A DNA stretch of 19,188 bases from Candidatus Delongbacteria bacterium (GTDB lineage: Bacteria > UBA4055). Location: positions 1-19,188 of the forward strand of contig JAFGVM010000032.1 of NCBI GenBank assembly GCA_016937995.1, read 5' to 3'. The notes beneath the pieces were generated by a model, which worked only from the letters and a program-made list of their open reading frames with translations, was not told where the DNA came from and ran no database searches. Made by a program: the position numbers and the translations under genes. Positions 8,686 to 16,515 of the stretch are shown one piece after another; position 1 is the first letter of the stretch, and each line of letters begins with the position of its first letter.

Positions 8686-9384
8686 TTAAATCAATACATC
8701 ATTCGGGTCAATTTCTTTTTTTATTCTGCTTACAAGAGCATATTCGTTCTCAGTAAAAATACTGTAGTCAGTCTTTGTGATCTTATCAGGAGTAAAAAAA
8801 TATTTTTCACTTGAGTTAAGCTTCATAAGCACAGACGTGATCACACCAAATTTTCCGAAGCTTCCGATCATAAATTGAGAAAGATCATAACCGGAAACAT
8901 TTTTAAGAGTTTTACAACCGTATTTAATTATATCACCAGTGGGAGAAACAAATTCAATTCCTTTAAAATAAGTTGCAGCAGAGGAAAATGAATTTAAAGT
9001 GGAAAGTATACCACCAATAGTTCTCCCGCAGTTTTTATCATGAAGCAAAGGAAAATACATAGACCTTTCGTTCAGATCATTGAACAGTTTACTCCATATC
9101 AAACCGGATTGAACGTTAATAAAAAAATTATCAATGTCTATTTCAATTATGTTGTTCAGTTTTATTGTGGATAGGTACAAAACATTATCTGACTTTGAGG
9201 AACTCAGGTCAGTACTTCCACTGCCTACAATCTGTATATTAAAAAGAAATTTATTGGCCAGTTTGACCAGAGATGATACTGTACTAGTATCGGTAGGATA
9301 AGCAATGAAATAATCATTAAAAGTTTTATAGTTTTTATGCTCGAGTACAGCTACGATCTTTTCCTGGTTCTTTTTGTTAAGCAT
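8686..9384 (-). CDS. Short FAD-binding protein, GlcD/GlcE-like (FAD_binding_4) lacking the oxidase C-terminal domain
   Basis: This 232-residue protein carries the FAD-binding fold of the glycolate oxidase/vanillyl-alcohol oxidase superfamily. Visible markers are VGSGST in the early pyrophosphate-binding region, GRTIGGILST in the middle, then SPTGDIIKYG, SGYDLSQFMIGSFGKFGVIT. This core ends near residue 190. The usual substrate-capping domain of 150 or more residues is missing. Instead the chain ends within about 40 residues in a tail, RIKKEIDPNDVLI, that resembles the extreme C-terminus of GlcD/GlcE proteins (rlk..fDP...l). This looks like an internal loss of the cap domain, not a simple truncation. 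It starts 8 bases after the MerR stop, with no clear ribosome site, suggesting translational coupling. It is probably cytoplasmic; whether it is an active oxidoreductase or a subunit of a larger enzyme is unknown. Confidence 0.8.
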   Translation of the reverse strand: MLNKKNQEKIVAVLEHKNYKTFNDYFIAYPTDTSTVSSLVKLANKFLFNIQIVGSGSTDLSSSKSDNVLYLSTIKLNNIIEIDIDNFFINVQSGLIWSKLFNDLNERSMYFPLLHDKNCGRTIGGILSTLNSFSSAATYFKGIEFVSPTGDIIKYGCKTLKNVSGYDLSQFMIGSFGKFGVITSVLMKLNSSEKYFFTPDKITKTDYSIFTENEYALVSRIKKEIDPNDVLI

Positions 9385-9392
9385 AGGTATTT

Positions 9393-9770
9393 TTATTGGA
9401 TAGATTTTAAAATAGTTCTGATTTTATCGATGGATGATAAAATATCTTCAACCGGTAAATTCATTTTTTTTGAAATTGAAAACTTAATTGCTTTTGAAAG
9501 CTCTTCAACTGATAGTTCCGGTTTCCATTCTACGAGTACTTCTCTAGCAGAATTTATTGATAATTCATCATCTTTCAGAAGTTTTTTTATTTGATATAAT
9601 GTCTGTATGTCAGTGTTACTGAATTTTCTTTTTGCGGTTTTGTTCTTTTTCTTTGGTTTTAGCTCAGAGAACTGTTTTTCCCAATATCTTATAGTCGATT
9701 GATTAATGTCCAATATCTCAGCAACTTCACTTATGGAGTAGTATAATCGGTCTTTACTTAAATTTATCAT
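9393..9770 (-). CDS. MerR-family transcriptional regulator
   Basis: This 125-residue protein begins with the winged-helix DNA-binding domain typical of MerR proteins: YYSISEVAEILDI, then STIRYWEKQF (recognition helix) and a basic wing KPKKKNKTAKRKFS. It continues with the helix DIQTLYQIKKLLKDD and a short helical C-terminal part. Small MerR proteins of this exact form are common in Bacteroidetes and relatives. There are no cysteines for metal binding and no large effector domain, so the signal cannot be guessed. It is the first gene of the run with the FAD-binding and aconitase-family genes. No clear ribosome site precedes the ATG. It may control its own promoter through the inverted repeat at 9838-9855. 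Confidence 0.88.
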   Translation of the reverse strand: MINLSKDRLYYSISEVAEILDINQSTIRYWEKQFSELKPKKKNKTAKRKFSNTDIQTLYQIKKLLKDDELSINSAREVLVEWKPELSVEELSKAIKFSISKKMNLPVEDILSSIDKIRTILKSIQ

Positions 9771-9831
9771 GTGATGTTATGAATATTTAGTTATTTTTGG
9801 TTTCGATACGGAGCTCACTTCCAACGAAAAC

Positions 9832-9860
9832 AATATATTTAACAAAGCGGTTAAAGTCAA
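9832..9860 (-). promoter_or_regulatory. Candidate sigma-70 promoter of the MerR-FAD-aconitase operon
   Basis: On the minus strand, TTGACT (9855-9860; five of six consensus bases) is followed after exactly 17 bases by TATATT (9832-9837; five of six). The implied transcript starts near 9825, giving a leader of about 55 bases before the MerR start codon. It is one of the clearest promoters in the window. Confidence 0.6.
9838..9855 (-). promoter_or_regulatory. Candidate MerR operator within the promoter spacer
   Basis: TTTAAC-CGCTTT-GTTAAA (minus strand) is a perfect inverted repeat with 6-base arms and a 6-base centre. It fills the spacer between the -35 and -10 boxes, which is where MerR-family proteins classically bind. 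The spacer is 17 bases, not the 19-20 typical of MerR-activated promoters, so repression or simple autoregulation is more likely than twist activation. Binding is inferred. Confidence 0.45.
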
Positions 9861-9948
9861 CATTGAATATATAAAAAACCGGGTGTTCAAAGTCATAAAA
9901 TCAAAGATATAATGATTCCGTTTGTGAAATTCCTATTCTTAGAATGAT

Positions 9949-11106
9949 TTAACTTTTGTGATGTGAGTCTAGGAAATTAGTAACCAGTTCATCAAACTTA
10001 TTTGCAGAAGAAGAAATATCAATAAGTGAAGCAAGTATTTTTGTATTTGATGATAAGGTTTCTCTTAACGGTTTAAAATTTGAGGCAAAACTTAAAAGAT
10101 CGGCAAGTGATTTTGCTGAAATATCGGAAGTCCTTCCCACATTATATTCCTTACAATAGTGTTCGATATCACCACAATTGGTAGAAAGAACAGGAGTGTT
10201 CATTTGCATTGCCTCCCAGAATACTACAGGCATTCCTTCACTTCGTGAACTTATTACTAGATAATCAGCTTTCTTTAATTCCTCTGATATCACATCCTGA
10301 CCCTTCTGCCCAAGAAATTTCACTTTTGTTGTCAAATTGTTAGAATTTACAAATAGTTCAAGTTCTTCTTTCATCGATCCGTCACCGATGAAATATAAAG
10401 TAAAATCTTTGATCCCTGAAAGAAGTAGAGCTTCCAGTAAGATATCAGGCCCTTTTACCTGTTCAAGTCTTCCAATGAATAAAATTTTAAAAGTACTGGT
10501 AACTGTATAATTTGAAACCGGGTTCGGTAATTTTCTGTTCGTAAAAAGAATTGCCGGATCAACTGCATACTTATCCTTAATAACTCTTTTCATTTGAAAA
10601 TTATTTGTAAAAACAATATCAGCTTGTTTTAGCACTTTTTTAATCAACTTTGAGATAAAAAGTTTATTTCCATAAACGTTAATATCAGATCCCAGAGCCC
10701 ATACTCCAAATGGAATGTTATGCTTTTTTGCTATTCTGCTCACTATGTATCCGCTCGGAACTACCCATGGTGCAAAAATGAAATCATACTTTTCAGTCTT
10801 AAGATGTTTGTCCAATAAAATTTTACCGTTCCTGAAAAGAGAGAAGAGTGATCTAATATCACTGAATTTAGAGAGTTTAAATTCAGCTAACCTTTTTTTA
10901 CCGCCATTCCATTCATAATGAAATATATCATAAATGAATTTTTTTTGATAAGACAGGTCATAATTGACTTCCATTTTAGGAGTGAATATTGTGATCTTAT
11001 AGTCAGAGTAACTCAAATGTTTGACGAAATCATATAAAAAATTTCCGATCAGATCATTTTCATCTGATGGAAAGCAATGTGTGTAGATAAGAAGTTTTTT
11101 AATCAT
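9949..11106 (-). CDS. Glycosyltransferase family 4 (GT-B fold)
   Basis: The 385-residue protein has the two Rossmann-like halves of GT-B enzymes. The N-terminal half starts LLIYTHCFPSDEND with an acceptor-side loop, and FAPWVVPSGYI and GVWALGSDINVYG follow. The C-terminal half has IGRLEQVKGPDILLEAL (about residue 211), a YFIGDGS strand, and the E-x7-E donor-binding motif in SEGMPVVFWEAM (about 291-299). It transfers a nucleotide-activated sugar, probably in polysaccharide or surface glycan synthesis; donor and acceptor are unknown. There is no signal peptide or membrane helix, so it acts at the cytoplasmic face. It begins 22 bases after the stop of the GT2 gene on the same strand, so the two are likely co-transcribed. 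No clear ribosome site precedes its ATG, and I see no terminator after it. Confidence 0.9.
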   Translation of the reverse strand: MIKKLLIYTHCFPSDENDLIGNFLYDFVKHLSYSDYKITIFTPKMEVNYDLSYQKKFIYDIFHYEWNGGKKRLAEFKLSKFSDIRSLFSLFRNGKILLDKHLKTEKYDFIFAPWVVPSGYIVSRIAKKHNIPFGVWALGSDINVYGNKLFISKLIKKVLKQADIVFTNNFQMKRVIKDKYAVDPAILFTNRKLPNPVSNYTVTSTFKILFIGRLEQVKGPDILLEALLLSGIKDFTLYFIGDGSMKEELELFVNSNNLTTKVKFLGQKGQDVISEELKKADYLVISSRSEGMPVVFWEAMQMNTPVLSTNCGDIEHYCKEYNVGRTSDISAKSLADLLSFASNFKPLRETLSSNTKILASLIDISSSANKFDELVTNFLDSHHKS

Positions 11107-11128
11107 CGGGAAAATTATAGTAATAAAG

Positions 11129-12073
11129 TTACTTTTGATCTTTATTTTTAAGATCTTTTAGGTTCTTTTTTAAATTTTCTATCTCGGACTTCATTGAAAC
11201 AACTAACTCAGCAAGGAAACCAGTTACGAATAACTGCAATCCGGCAATGATCAGAGTAGTAAATAAAGTGAACAGAGGTCTTATCTGAGTTTCTGTTGCA
11301 AAATAATAAATTGCCAAAAAAACCAGGCCGGCAAAACCTGTTATCATAGCGAGTGATCCAATCAAAGAAAAAAACTGCATAGGTTTGGTACCGAAAAGCA
11401 TGTTGAATTTGACAACAAGAACATCAATAATAGATTTAGGGAACCTCATAAACCCGAATTTTGACTTTCCGGATCTTCTCGGGTACCAGTTTGTTTTAAC
11501 TTCCCCTATCTTATAACCTTTATCAGCTGCCATCATTACAATAAAACGATGCCAGTCGGATCTTAATTCTATATCTTCAAGAACTTCTCTTCTGAATCCT
11601 TTTATCCAGTTCATGTCATGGATATTAACATCGAAAAGTGATTTTGAAACTACATTATATATCTTTGAAGCCAACAACTTACCATCATCTCTTCCTTGCC
11701 TCCATCCTGCAACAAGGTCAAGACCGTCATTCAATTTTTCTATCAGTTTAGGAATATCTTCTTCAGGATCACTTTCGAGATCAGCAGGCAAAAAAAGGAT
11801 ATATTCACCTTTACATTCAGCGAAACCGCTTCTCATTGTTTCTGTTAATCCGAGATTTTTTTTATGAGAGATAATCTTTAAATATCCGTATTTCTTCGAA
11901 GCTTTGACAAGTTCATCGAGAGTTCCGTCAGTTGAACCATCATTAACAATGATCAATTCGAACTTGTTTAATGTGTTAACCTTGATCACGTTATCGATCT
12001 TTTCCACAAGTTCTTTAATATTTCCCTGCTCATTATATGCAGGAATAAAAATCGATACCAGTCTTTCAGCCAT
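11129..12073 (-). CDS. Glycosyltransferase family 2, polyprenyl-phosphate sugar transferase-like, membrane-anchored
   Basis: This is a GT-A enzyme of about 314 residues. The start IFIPAYNEQGNI, the VNDGSTDGT motif, and LPADLESDP (DxD-like metal/nucleotide site) mark the catalytic domain. NWIKGFRREVL and KTNWYPRRSGKSKFGF are typical of the dolichyl/undecaprenyl-phosphate mannosyl- or glucosyltransferase branch. Two hydrophobic helices follow (about residues 235-258 and 268-293), and the chain ends in a charged coiled segment, KSEIENLKKNLKDLKNK. It would load a sugar onto a polyprenyl carrier at the inner membrane. The start at 12073 is preferred because AGGT lies 7 bases before it; a second ATG two codons upstream (12079) is too close to that site. 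A weak TATAGT (12106-12111) may be its -10 box. Confidence 0.88.
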   Translation of the reverse strand: MAERLVSIFIPAYNEQGNIKELVEKIDNVIKVNTLNKFELIIVNDGSTDGTLDELVKASKKYGYLKIISHKKNLGLTETMRSGFAECKGEYILFLPADLESDPEEDIPKLIEKLNDGLDLVAGWRQGRDDGKLLASKIYNVVSKSLFDVNIHDMNWIKGFRREVLEDIELRSDWHRFIVMMAADKGYKIGEVKTNWYPRRSGKSKFGFMRFPKSIIDVLVVKFNMLFGTKPMQFFSLIGSLAMITGFAGLVFLAIYYFATETQIRPLFTLFTTLIIAGLQLFVTGFLAELVVSMKSEIENLKKNLKDLKNKDQK

Positions 12074-12189
12074 TGCCATTACCTGTGATATTTATTCTTC
12101 AAAACACTATAAGTTAATGATTAGCTACAGATAAAACAACACAAAAATTAGCGGTCGTTCTGGTGCAATAATTAATATGAGTTTTAACA

Positions 12190-12218
12190 TTGTCTAACTC
12201 AAAAATAGTTGTTATATT
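12190..12218 (+). promoter_or_regulatory. Candidate sigma-70 promoter of the C25 protease gene
   Basis: TTGTCT (12190-12195) and TATATT (12213-12218) are separated by exactly 17 bases. The implied start near 12225 gives a leader of about 36 bases with a GGGGAG ribosome site just before the ATG. The gap is shared with the divergent glycosyltransferase gene. Confidence 0.5.
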
Positions 12219-12260
12219 AAAAACCGTAAAAAGAACAAACTCATTCTCAGGGGAGAGATT

Positions 12261-15200
12261 ATGAAGAAAACAATTGCATTCATGACCATTTTAGCCTTAT
12301 TCATGTTTGTATATTCAAAAAATGTTTCGATAAAACCGGAAGCTAATCATGATTATAAAATTGTTTCTGATGATGATTCGAAGCTTAAGTTAATATTTGA
12401 TGTTTCAAGTATTGATGTTAGTTATATTGATACCGGATCAGGTAATTTTTCGAAATTAGATCTGGGCAAAGGATATTTCACCGGAGAAGTTGGCAGGGCT
12501 TCACTTCCTGTTTTTAGAAATCTGATCGAAATCCCTTATGACTCTGAACCGGAAGTTACAGTATTAAGTTTTAATGAGAAGATTTACAGTCTGGAAGAAC
12601 TAGGAATTGAATACAGGATAATACCTTCCCAACCGAAATATTCTAAGTCATCTTTAGAGTCTGATAGGAAATTCGTAATTGATAATGAATTTTACAAAAC
12701 AAATGATTTTACAGAGAATGTTATAGCTAAAGTGAGTAAGAGTGGAGTAATGAGAGGTGTTGGTGTCGCGAATCTGGAAATTGCACCTTTTTCATACAAT
12801 CCTGTAACAGATCAAGTTAAAATTTTATCTGACATTGTAGTTGAAGTTAATTACAACAGCCATTCTACCAGCGAGAAAAGAGCTGAAGAGTATTCCCCGT
12901 TCTTTGAAAAACAGTACAGAAGTTTGATAAACTATGTTCCGATCTCTCCTAAAGCAGATCTTTCAGTTTATCCGGTTACTTATTTACTGGTTGCAAGTGA
13001 TCAACTATTTGGAAATTCAAAATTACAGGAATTTATAGACTGGAAAAAAGAGAAAGGATATAATGTTGTAGCCAACTACGTAAGTTCAACTGCGACTACC
13101 TCAAATATTGACACATGGATAGAGGATCAATATAACAATCTGGATCCAAAACCAACTTTTATACTTATCGTAGGAGATGAGGATGGAAGCTACAAAGTAG
13201 CTACTGAAATGTCACCGGCATTAGGTGCCACAGGAGCTGTTAGTGTTTCCGACCTGATGTACTCAGTAATCGGTCCTACCGGAACAAGCAATAGAATACC
13301 TTCAATGTACATTGGACGTTTTTCAGTACAAACACTGGGTGATCTCGATGCTCAGGTGGATAAAACTATCTGGTACGAAAAGACACAATTTACTTCAGGA
13401 GCAGACCTTAGTTATCTTAGTAATGTAATGGGTGTTGCCGGTGTGGATGCAGGATATGCTGCCAGCTATGGCAATCCACAGATCAGATACGGTATGACAT
13501 ATTATTTCAATACTAACTACAGAATACCGCTGGATGGATCAAAATCAAATATTACTGGAATATCATATCTTTATCCGGCTTCTGATGCTGCCGGTGTGAA
13601 CACTGAGATTATAACTCATGTGTCGAATGGTTTAGCATTTTATAACTATACTGCTCACGGATACAATGGTGGATTTGCTGATCCAAGTTTTTCAATTGCT
13701 AATGTCAACAGTCTTACAAATACAGGTGAGTATCCTTTAGTTGTAGGTAATTGCTGTCTGACGGGTTCTTTTGGAGATCTAGAATGTTTTGGAGAATCAT
13801 GGCTGAATGCTCCAGACAAGGGTGGAATCGGATTTATAGGTGCTTCAATGTCAACATACTGGGACGAGGATCTTGCAATGGGAGTTGGAGAGGCTGCAGT
13901 CGGCGATATTACACCGGCTTTATCACAGGATAAACCCGGAATGTATGACGGTGTAATGATGATGGATTATCCTACCCAGGGAGCTGTGAAATTTGCTGGT
14001 TTAATGGCCGTCGAGACACTGGGTGGATCTTATGTTAGTTCTTATTGGTCATCTTATCATTTGTTCGGAGATCCTTCTCTGATGGTATACTATGGTGTTC
14101 CGGGTGATAATACTGTGGGGCATTTACCGACAGTTGATCCGGGGGCAACAACCTATCAAATTACAGCTTTAAAAGGCTCTTATGTAGCAATGTCAGATGA
14201 TTCAGGAATACTTCATGGAGCAGGTATTGTCGGCGAAACAGGAAGTATTACATTGAATATTGAACCTTTTGTTTCAGGTAATGCTCATTTAGTGGTCACA
14301 TCACAATTTAAAAAACCATATTTCGAAGATATTACGATAGCAGCATTAACAGGTCCTTATGTGACCGTTAATGATTATGTGATAAATGGAAATGTTTTCG
14401 GAACAACAGGAACAGCAGATATTGAGTTGAAAAATGTAGGTATCCTCAACTCTGATAACATAGTAGTAACAGCCAGTACCGAGAATACTAACATTACTTT
14501 ATTAGATGATACTGAGAACTATAGTAATTTGGCACCTGACGGAACGCTAAATATTCAGGATTGTATTTCTTTTGAAATAGATCCGAATATTTCTGATCAG
14601 GAGGAGGTTACAATAGATTTAAGTATAACGGATGACTATACAAAAAGCACATATCCAGGATCTATAAGTTTTCTTGCTTCTGCACCAAAATTGGTCATTG
14701 GAAGAACTCTTCCGGCTGGTGTGATAGACCCCGGAGACACTGCTATAATTACATTTAATGTTGCAAACACAGGAAGTGCTGATATTGATGATATGACTGT
14801 TGAGTTGATAGAAACAAACGGAATGATAGTGTCTATCACTGATCCTGTCAATGTTACTCAAATTCTGTCAGGCGGAAATACCAATGTGGAATTCACATGT
14901 GATTTCGATTCTGAGATCCCAAATACTACAACCGCATATTTTACTTTGAAGATCACAAGTTCAAACGGTTATCTGAAAGAAGACCCGTTCCAGGTAGTAT
15001 TAGGAATGACAGAAGATTTTGAAACAGGCGATTTTACAGCTAATGAATGGACTCAGATAGGGAATGCATCCTGGGTTATAGATAGCTCGGTATTCTATGA
15101 TGGTGCTTATTCTTCAAGATCAGGTGATATTTCTGATAATCAGTATTCAAGAATGTCATTAACATTTGATTTCCCTGAAGGTGGAAGCATCAGCTTTTAC

Positions 15201-15713
15201 AAGATGATATCTTCTGAACCGGGTTATGATTTTTTAAGATTCTACATCGATGGAGTTATGCAGGATTACTGGAGTGGAACTTTGGGTTGGACTAAAGTGT
15301 CATATGTTATTCCTGAAGGAACTCATGATCTTCACTGGCAATATGACAAAGATGTGAGTGCTTCTATAGGAAGTGATTGCGGCTGGGTCGATAATATTCT
15401 TGTAAGCGGAGCGACATCAGGTATAGAAACGTATTCTGATAATATGCCGAATGAATGTAAATTGTATCAAAATTATCCTAATCCATTTAATCCGGTCACA
15501 GAAATTAATTTCTACATTGATAATGAAAGTGAAGTACATCTTTCTGTCTTTAATTCTTCTGGTCAGCTGGTTAAGGAATTGGTGAATGAAAAATTGGATA
15601 AGGGGATTCACATGACTAAATTCAATGCAAATGACCTGAACAGCGGAGTTTATTTTTACATTCTGCAAGTTGAAGATCAGAAATTAAGCAAAAAAATGCT
15701 TCTGATTAAATAA
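12261..15713 (+). CDS. Secreted gingipain-like C25 cysteine protease with type IX sorting domain
   Basis: The 1150-residue preproprotein starts with a signal peptide (1-19). A C25 propeptide of about 200 residues follows, with the GRASLPVFRNLIEIPYD stretch. The catalytic domain runs from about 235 (YPVTYLLVASDQLF) to about 610 (HLFGDPSLMVYYG). The catalytic His is 466 in NYTAHG and the nucleophile is most likely Cys499 in GNCCLTGSFGD; Cys498 is adjacent. A gingipain-type Ig-like domain follows (about 620-700), then CARDB-like beta domains, a jelly roll (about 918-1050, EDFETGDF to WVDNILVSG) and the type IX sorting domain from about 1068 (YQNYPNPFNP to KKMLLIK). Substrate specificity (Arg or Lys) cannot be read. 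It would be secreted by Sec and type IX and anchored or released extracellularly. A good ribosome site (GGGGAG) precedes the start. It stands alone between a promoter and a terminator. Confidence 0.93.
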   Translation: MKKTIAFMTILALFMFVYSKNVSIKPEANHDYKIVSDDDSKLKLIFDVSSIDVSYIDTGSGNFSKLDLGKGYFTGEVGRASLPVFRNLIEIPYDSEPEVTVLSFNEKIYSLEELGIEYRIIPSQPKYSKSSLESDRKFVIDNEFYKTNDFTENVIAKVSKSGVMRGVGVANLEIAPFSYNPVTDQVKILSDIVVEVNYNSHSTSEKRAEEYSPFFEKQYRSLINYVPISPKADLSVYPVTYLLVASDQLFGNSKLQEFIDWKKEKGYNVVANYVSSTATTSNIDTWIEDQYNNLDPKPTFILIVGDEDGSYKVATEMSPALGATGAVSVSDLMYSVIGPTGTSNRIPSMYIGRFSVQTLGDLDAQVDKTIWYEKTQFTSGADLSYLSNVMGVAGVDAGYAASYGNPQIRYGMTYYFNTNYRIPLDGSKSNITGISYLYPASDAAGVNTEIITHVSNGLAFYNYTAHGYNGGFADPSFSIANVNSLTNTGEYPLVVGNCCLTGSFGDLECFGESWLNAPDKGGIGFIGASMSTYWDEDLAMGVGEAAVGDITPALSQDKPGMYDGVMMMDYPTQGAVKFAGLMAVETLGGSYVSSYWSSYHLFGDPSLMVYYGVPGDNTVGHLPTVDPGATTYQITALKGSYVAMSDDSGILHGAGIVGETGSITLNIEPFVSGNAHLVVTSQFKKPYFEDITIAALTGPYVTVNDYVINGNVFGTTGTADIELKNVGILNSDNIVVTASTENTNITLLDDTENYSNLAPDGTLNIQDCISFEIDPNISDQEEVTIDLSITDDYTKSTYPGSISFLASAPKLVIGRTLPAGVIDPGDTAIITFNVANTGSADIDDMTVELIETNGMIVSITDPVNVTQILSGGNTNVEFTCDFDSEIPNTTTAYFTLKITSSNGYLKEDPFQVVLGMTEDFETGDFTANEWTQIGNASWVIDSSVFYDGAYSSRSGDISDNQYSRMSLTFDFPEGGSISFYKMISSEPGYDFLRFYIDGVMQDYWSGTLGWTKVSYVIPEGTHDLHWQYDKDVSASIGSDCGWVDNILVSGATSGIETYSDNMPNECKLYQNYPNPFNPVTEINFYIDNESEVHLSVFNSSGQLVKELVNEKLDKGIHMTKFNANDLNSGVYFYILQVEDQKLSKKMLLIK

Positions 15714-15745
15714 TTCGTATAAAAATCCATATTTTTAAGTTTGAT

Positions 15746-15777
15746 AAAAAGGCTGTTTATTTTAACAGCCTTTTTTT
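15746..15777 (+). terminator. Strong rho-independent terminator after the C25 protease gene
   Basis: GGCTGTT (15751-15757) pairs with AACAGCC (15764-15770) around a 6-base loop, extended by AAAAA/TTTTT pairs and followed by a run of T. It lies about 35 bases after the protease stop. The A run before the stem could make it work from the other strand too, but no minus-strand gene reads into it. Confidence 0.9.
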
Positions 15778-15782
15778 ATTTA

Positions 15783-15811
15783 TTGAAATTCCGGGTTTGA
15801 TACAGTATCTT
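15783..15811 (+). promoter_or_regulatory. Candidate sigma-70 promoter of trmB
   Basis: TTGAAA (15783-15788) and TATCTT (15806-15811) are 17 bases apart. The implied start near 15818 precedes the ATG at 15838 by about 20 bases and would exclude the possible TTG start at 15811 from the message. Confidence 0.45.
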
Positions 15812-15837
15812 TGGACAAAAAAATTAAAGGATCGGTT

Positions 15838-16503
15838 ATGTGGTTGTCTTTGGAAGATTATTTAAAGAAAATCAACTCAGACAGTGAGAAATATTATGAG
15901 TTCAATGAAAATATACTGAAAGTCACAACAGAAATTCTTCCTCTCAATTTTAAGGAAATATTTAATAATGAAAATAAAATACTGAAATTTGAGATAGGTT
16001 TCGGGAATGGGGATTCGCTAATAAAGCTTGCGTTACAGAATCCTGAGATTAATTACTTTGGTATCGACAGGAAGATGGACCGCATCAGGACAGCTTTGAG
16101 TAAGCTGAATAACAAAGAAAAGATATCTAATCTTCAGATAGCACGGTTCGGAACTGATTATCTGCTTTCTATGATCCCCGAAAACAGTTTTCATGAAATA
16201 ATTATGAACTTTCCTGATCCATGGCCAAAGAAAAAGCATCATAAGAACAGAACAGTAAATGACGAATTTATTGCTGTTATACACAAACTGTTAAAAAATG
16301 ATGGTATTTTCAGATTTTCCTCAGATCATGTAGACTACTCTTTTCAAGTCATCGATCTTTTTAACAGAACTGAGCTTTTTAAAAATATCTATCATCCTGC
16401 ACACTACAGAACTGAGGTGAATAACAGGATCGAGACACAATTTGAAAAGCATAAAAAAAGAGAAGGCTTCACGATCCATCATATGAAATATTTAAAAGTA
16501 TAA
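15838..16503 (+). CDS. trmB: tRNA (guanine-N7-)-methyltransferase
   Basis: The 221-residue protein methylates N7 of guanine 46 in the variable loop of tRNAs, using S-adenosylmethionine. The SAM-binding motif FEIGFGNGDSL lies near residue 52, followed by an acidic strand end FGIDRKMDR. The family hallmark FPDPWPKKKHHKNR starts near 125 (PDPWPKKRHxKRR type), and the later EFI and TxFExK segments (ETQFEKHKKREG) match TrmB. The ATG at 15838 is chosen because AAAGGA lies 6 bases upstream; an in-frame TTG at 15811 would add nine residues (MDKKIKGSV) but has no ribosome site and overlaps the promoter -10 box. It is a housekeeping gene between two sets of secreted-protein genes and converges on the next gene with only 12 bases between stops, with no obvious terminator. 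Confidence 0.95.
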   Translation: MWLSLEDYLKKINSDSEKYYEFNENILKVTTEILPLNFKEIFNNENKILKFEIGFGNGDSLIKLALQNPEINYFGIDRKMDRIRTALSKLNNKEKISNLQIARFGTDYLLSMIPENSFHEIIMNFPDPWPKKKHHKNRTVNDEFIAVIHKLLKNDGIFRFSSDHVDYSFQVIDLFNRTELFKNIYHPAHYRTEVNNRIETQFEKHKKREGFTIHHMKYLKV

Positions 16504-16515
16504 GTTTTAGACGGA

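Noticed and set aside
9337-9594. Plus-strand open frame across the FAD/MerR junction
   Set aside because: It is antisense to two recognisable genes and its translation is low-complexity with no motif.
13752-13757. Adjacent cysteines in the protease as a sign of an inactive or unusual enzyme
   Set aside because: Alignment of Cys499-Leu-Thr-Gly-Ser-Phe with the gingipain Cys-x-x-Gly-x-Phe motif places a normal nucleophile; the preceding cysteine is simply an extra residue.
14619-14861. Minus-strand open frames inside the C25 protease gene
   Set aside because: They lie opposite a well-supported coding frame, have no ribosome site and show no family motif.
15811-15837. TTG start for trmB adding nine residues
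   Set aside because: No ribosome site precedes it and it overlaps a candidate -10 box, while the ATG at 15838 has AAAGGA 6 bases upstream and matches the family N-terminus.
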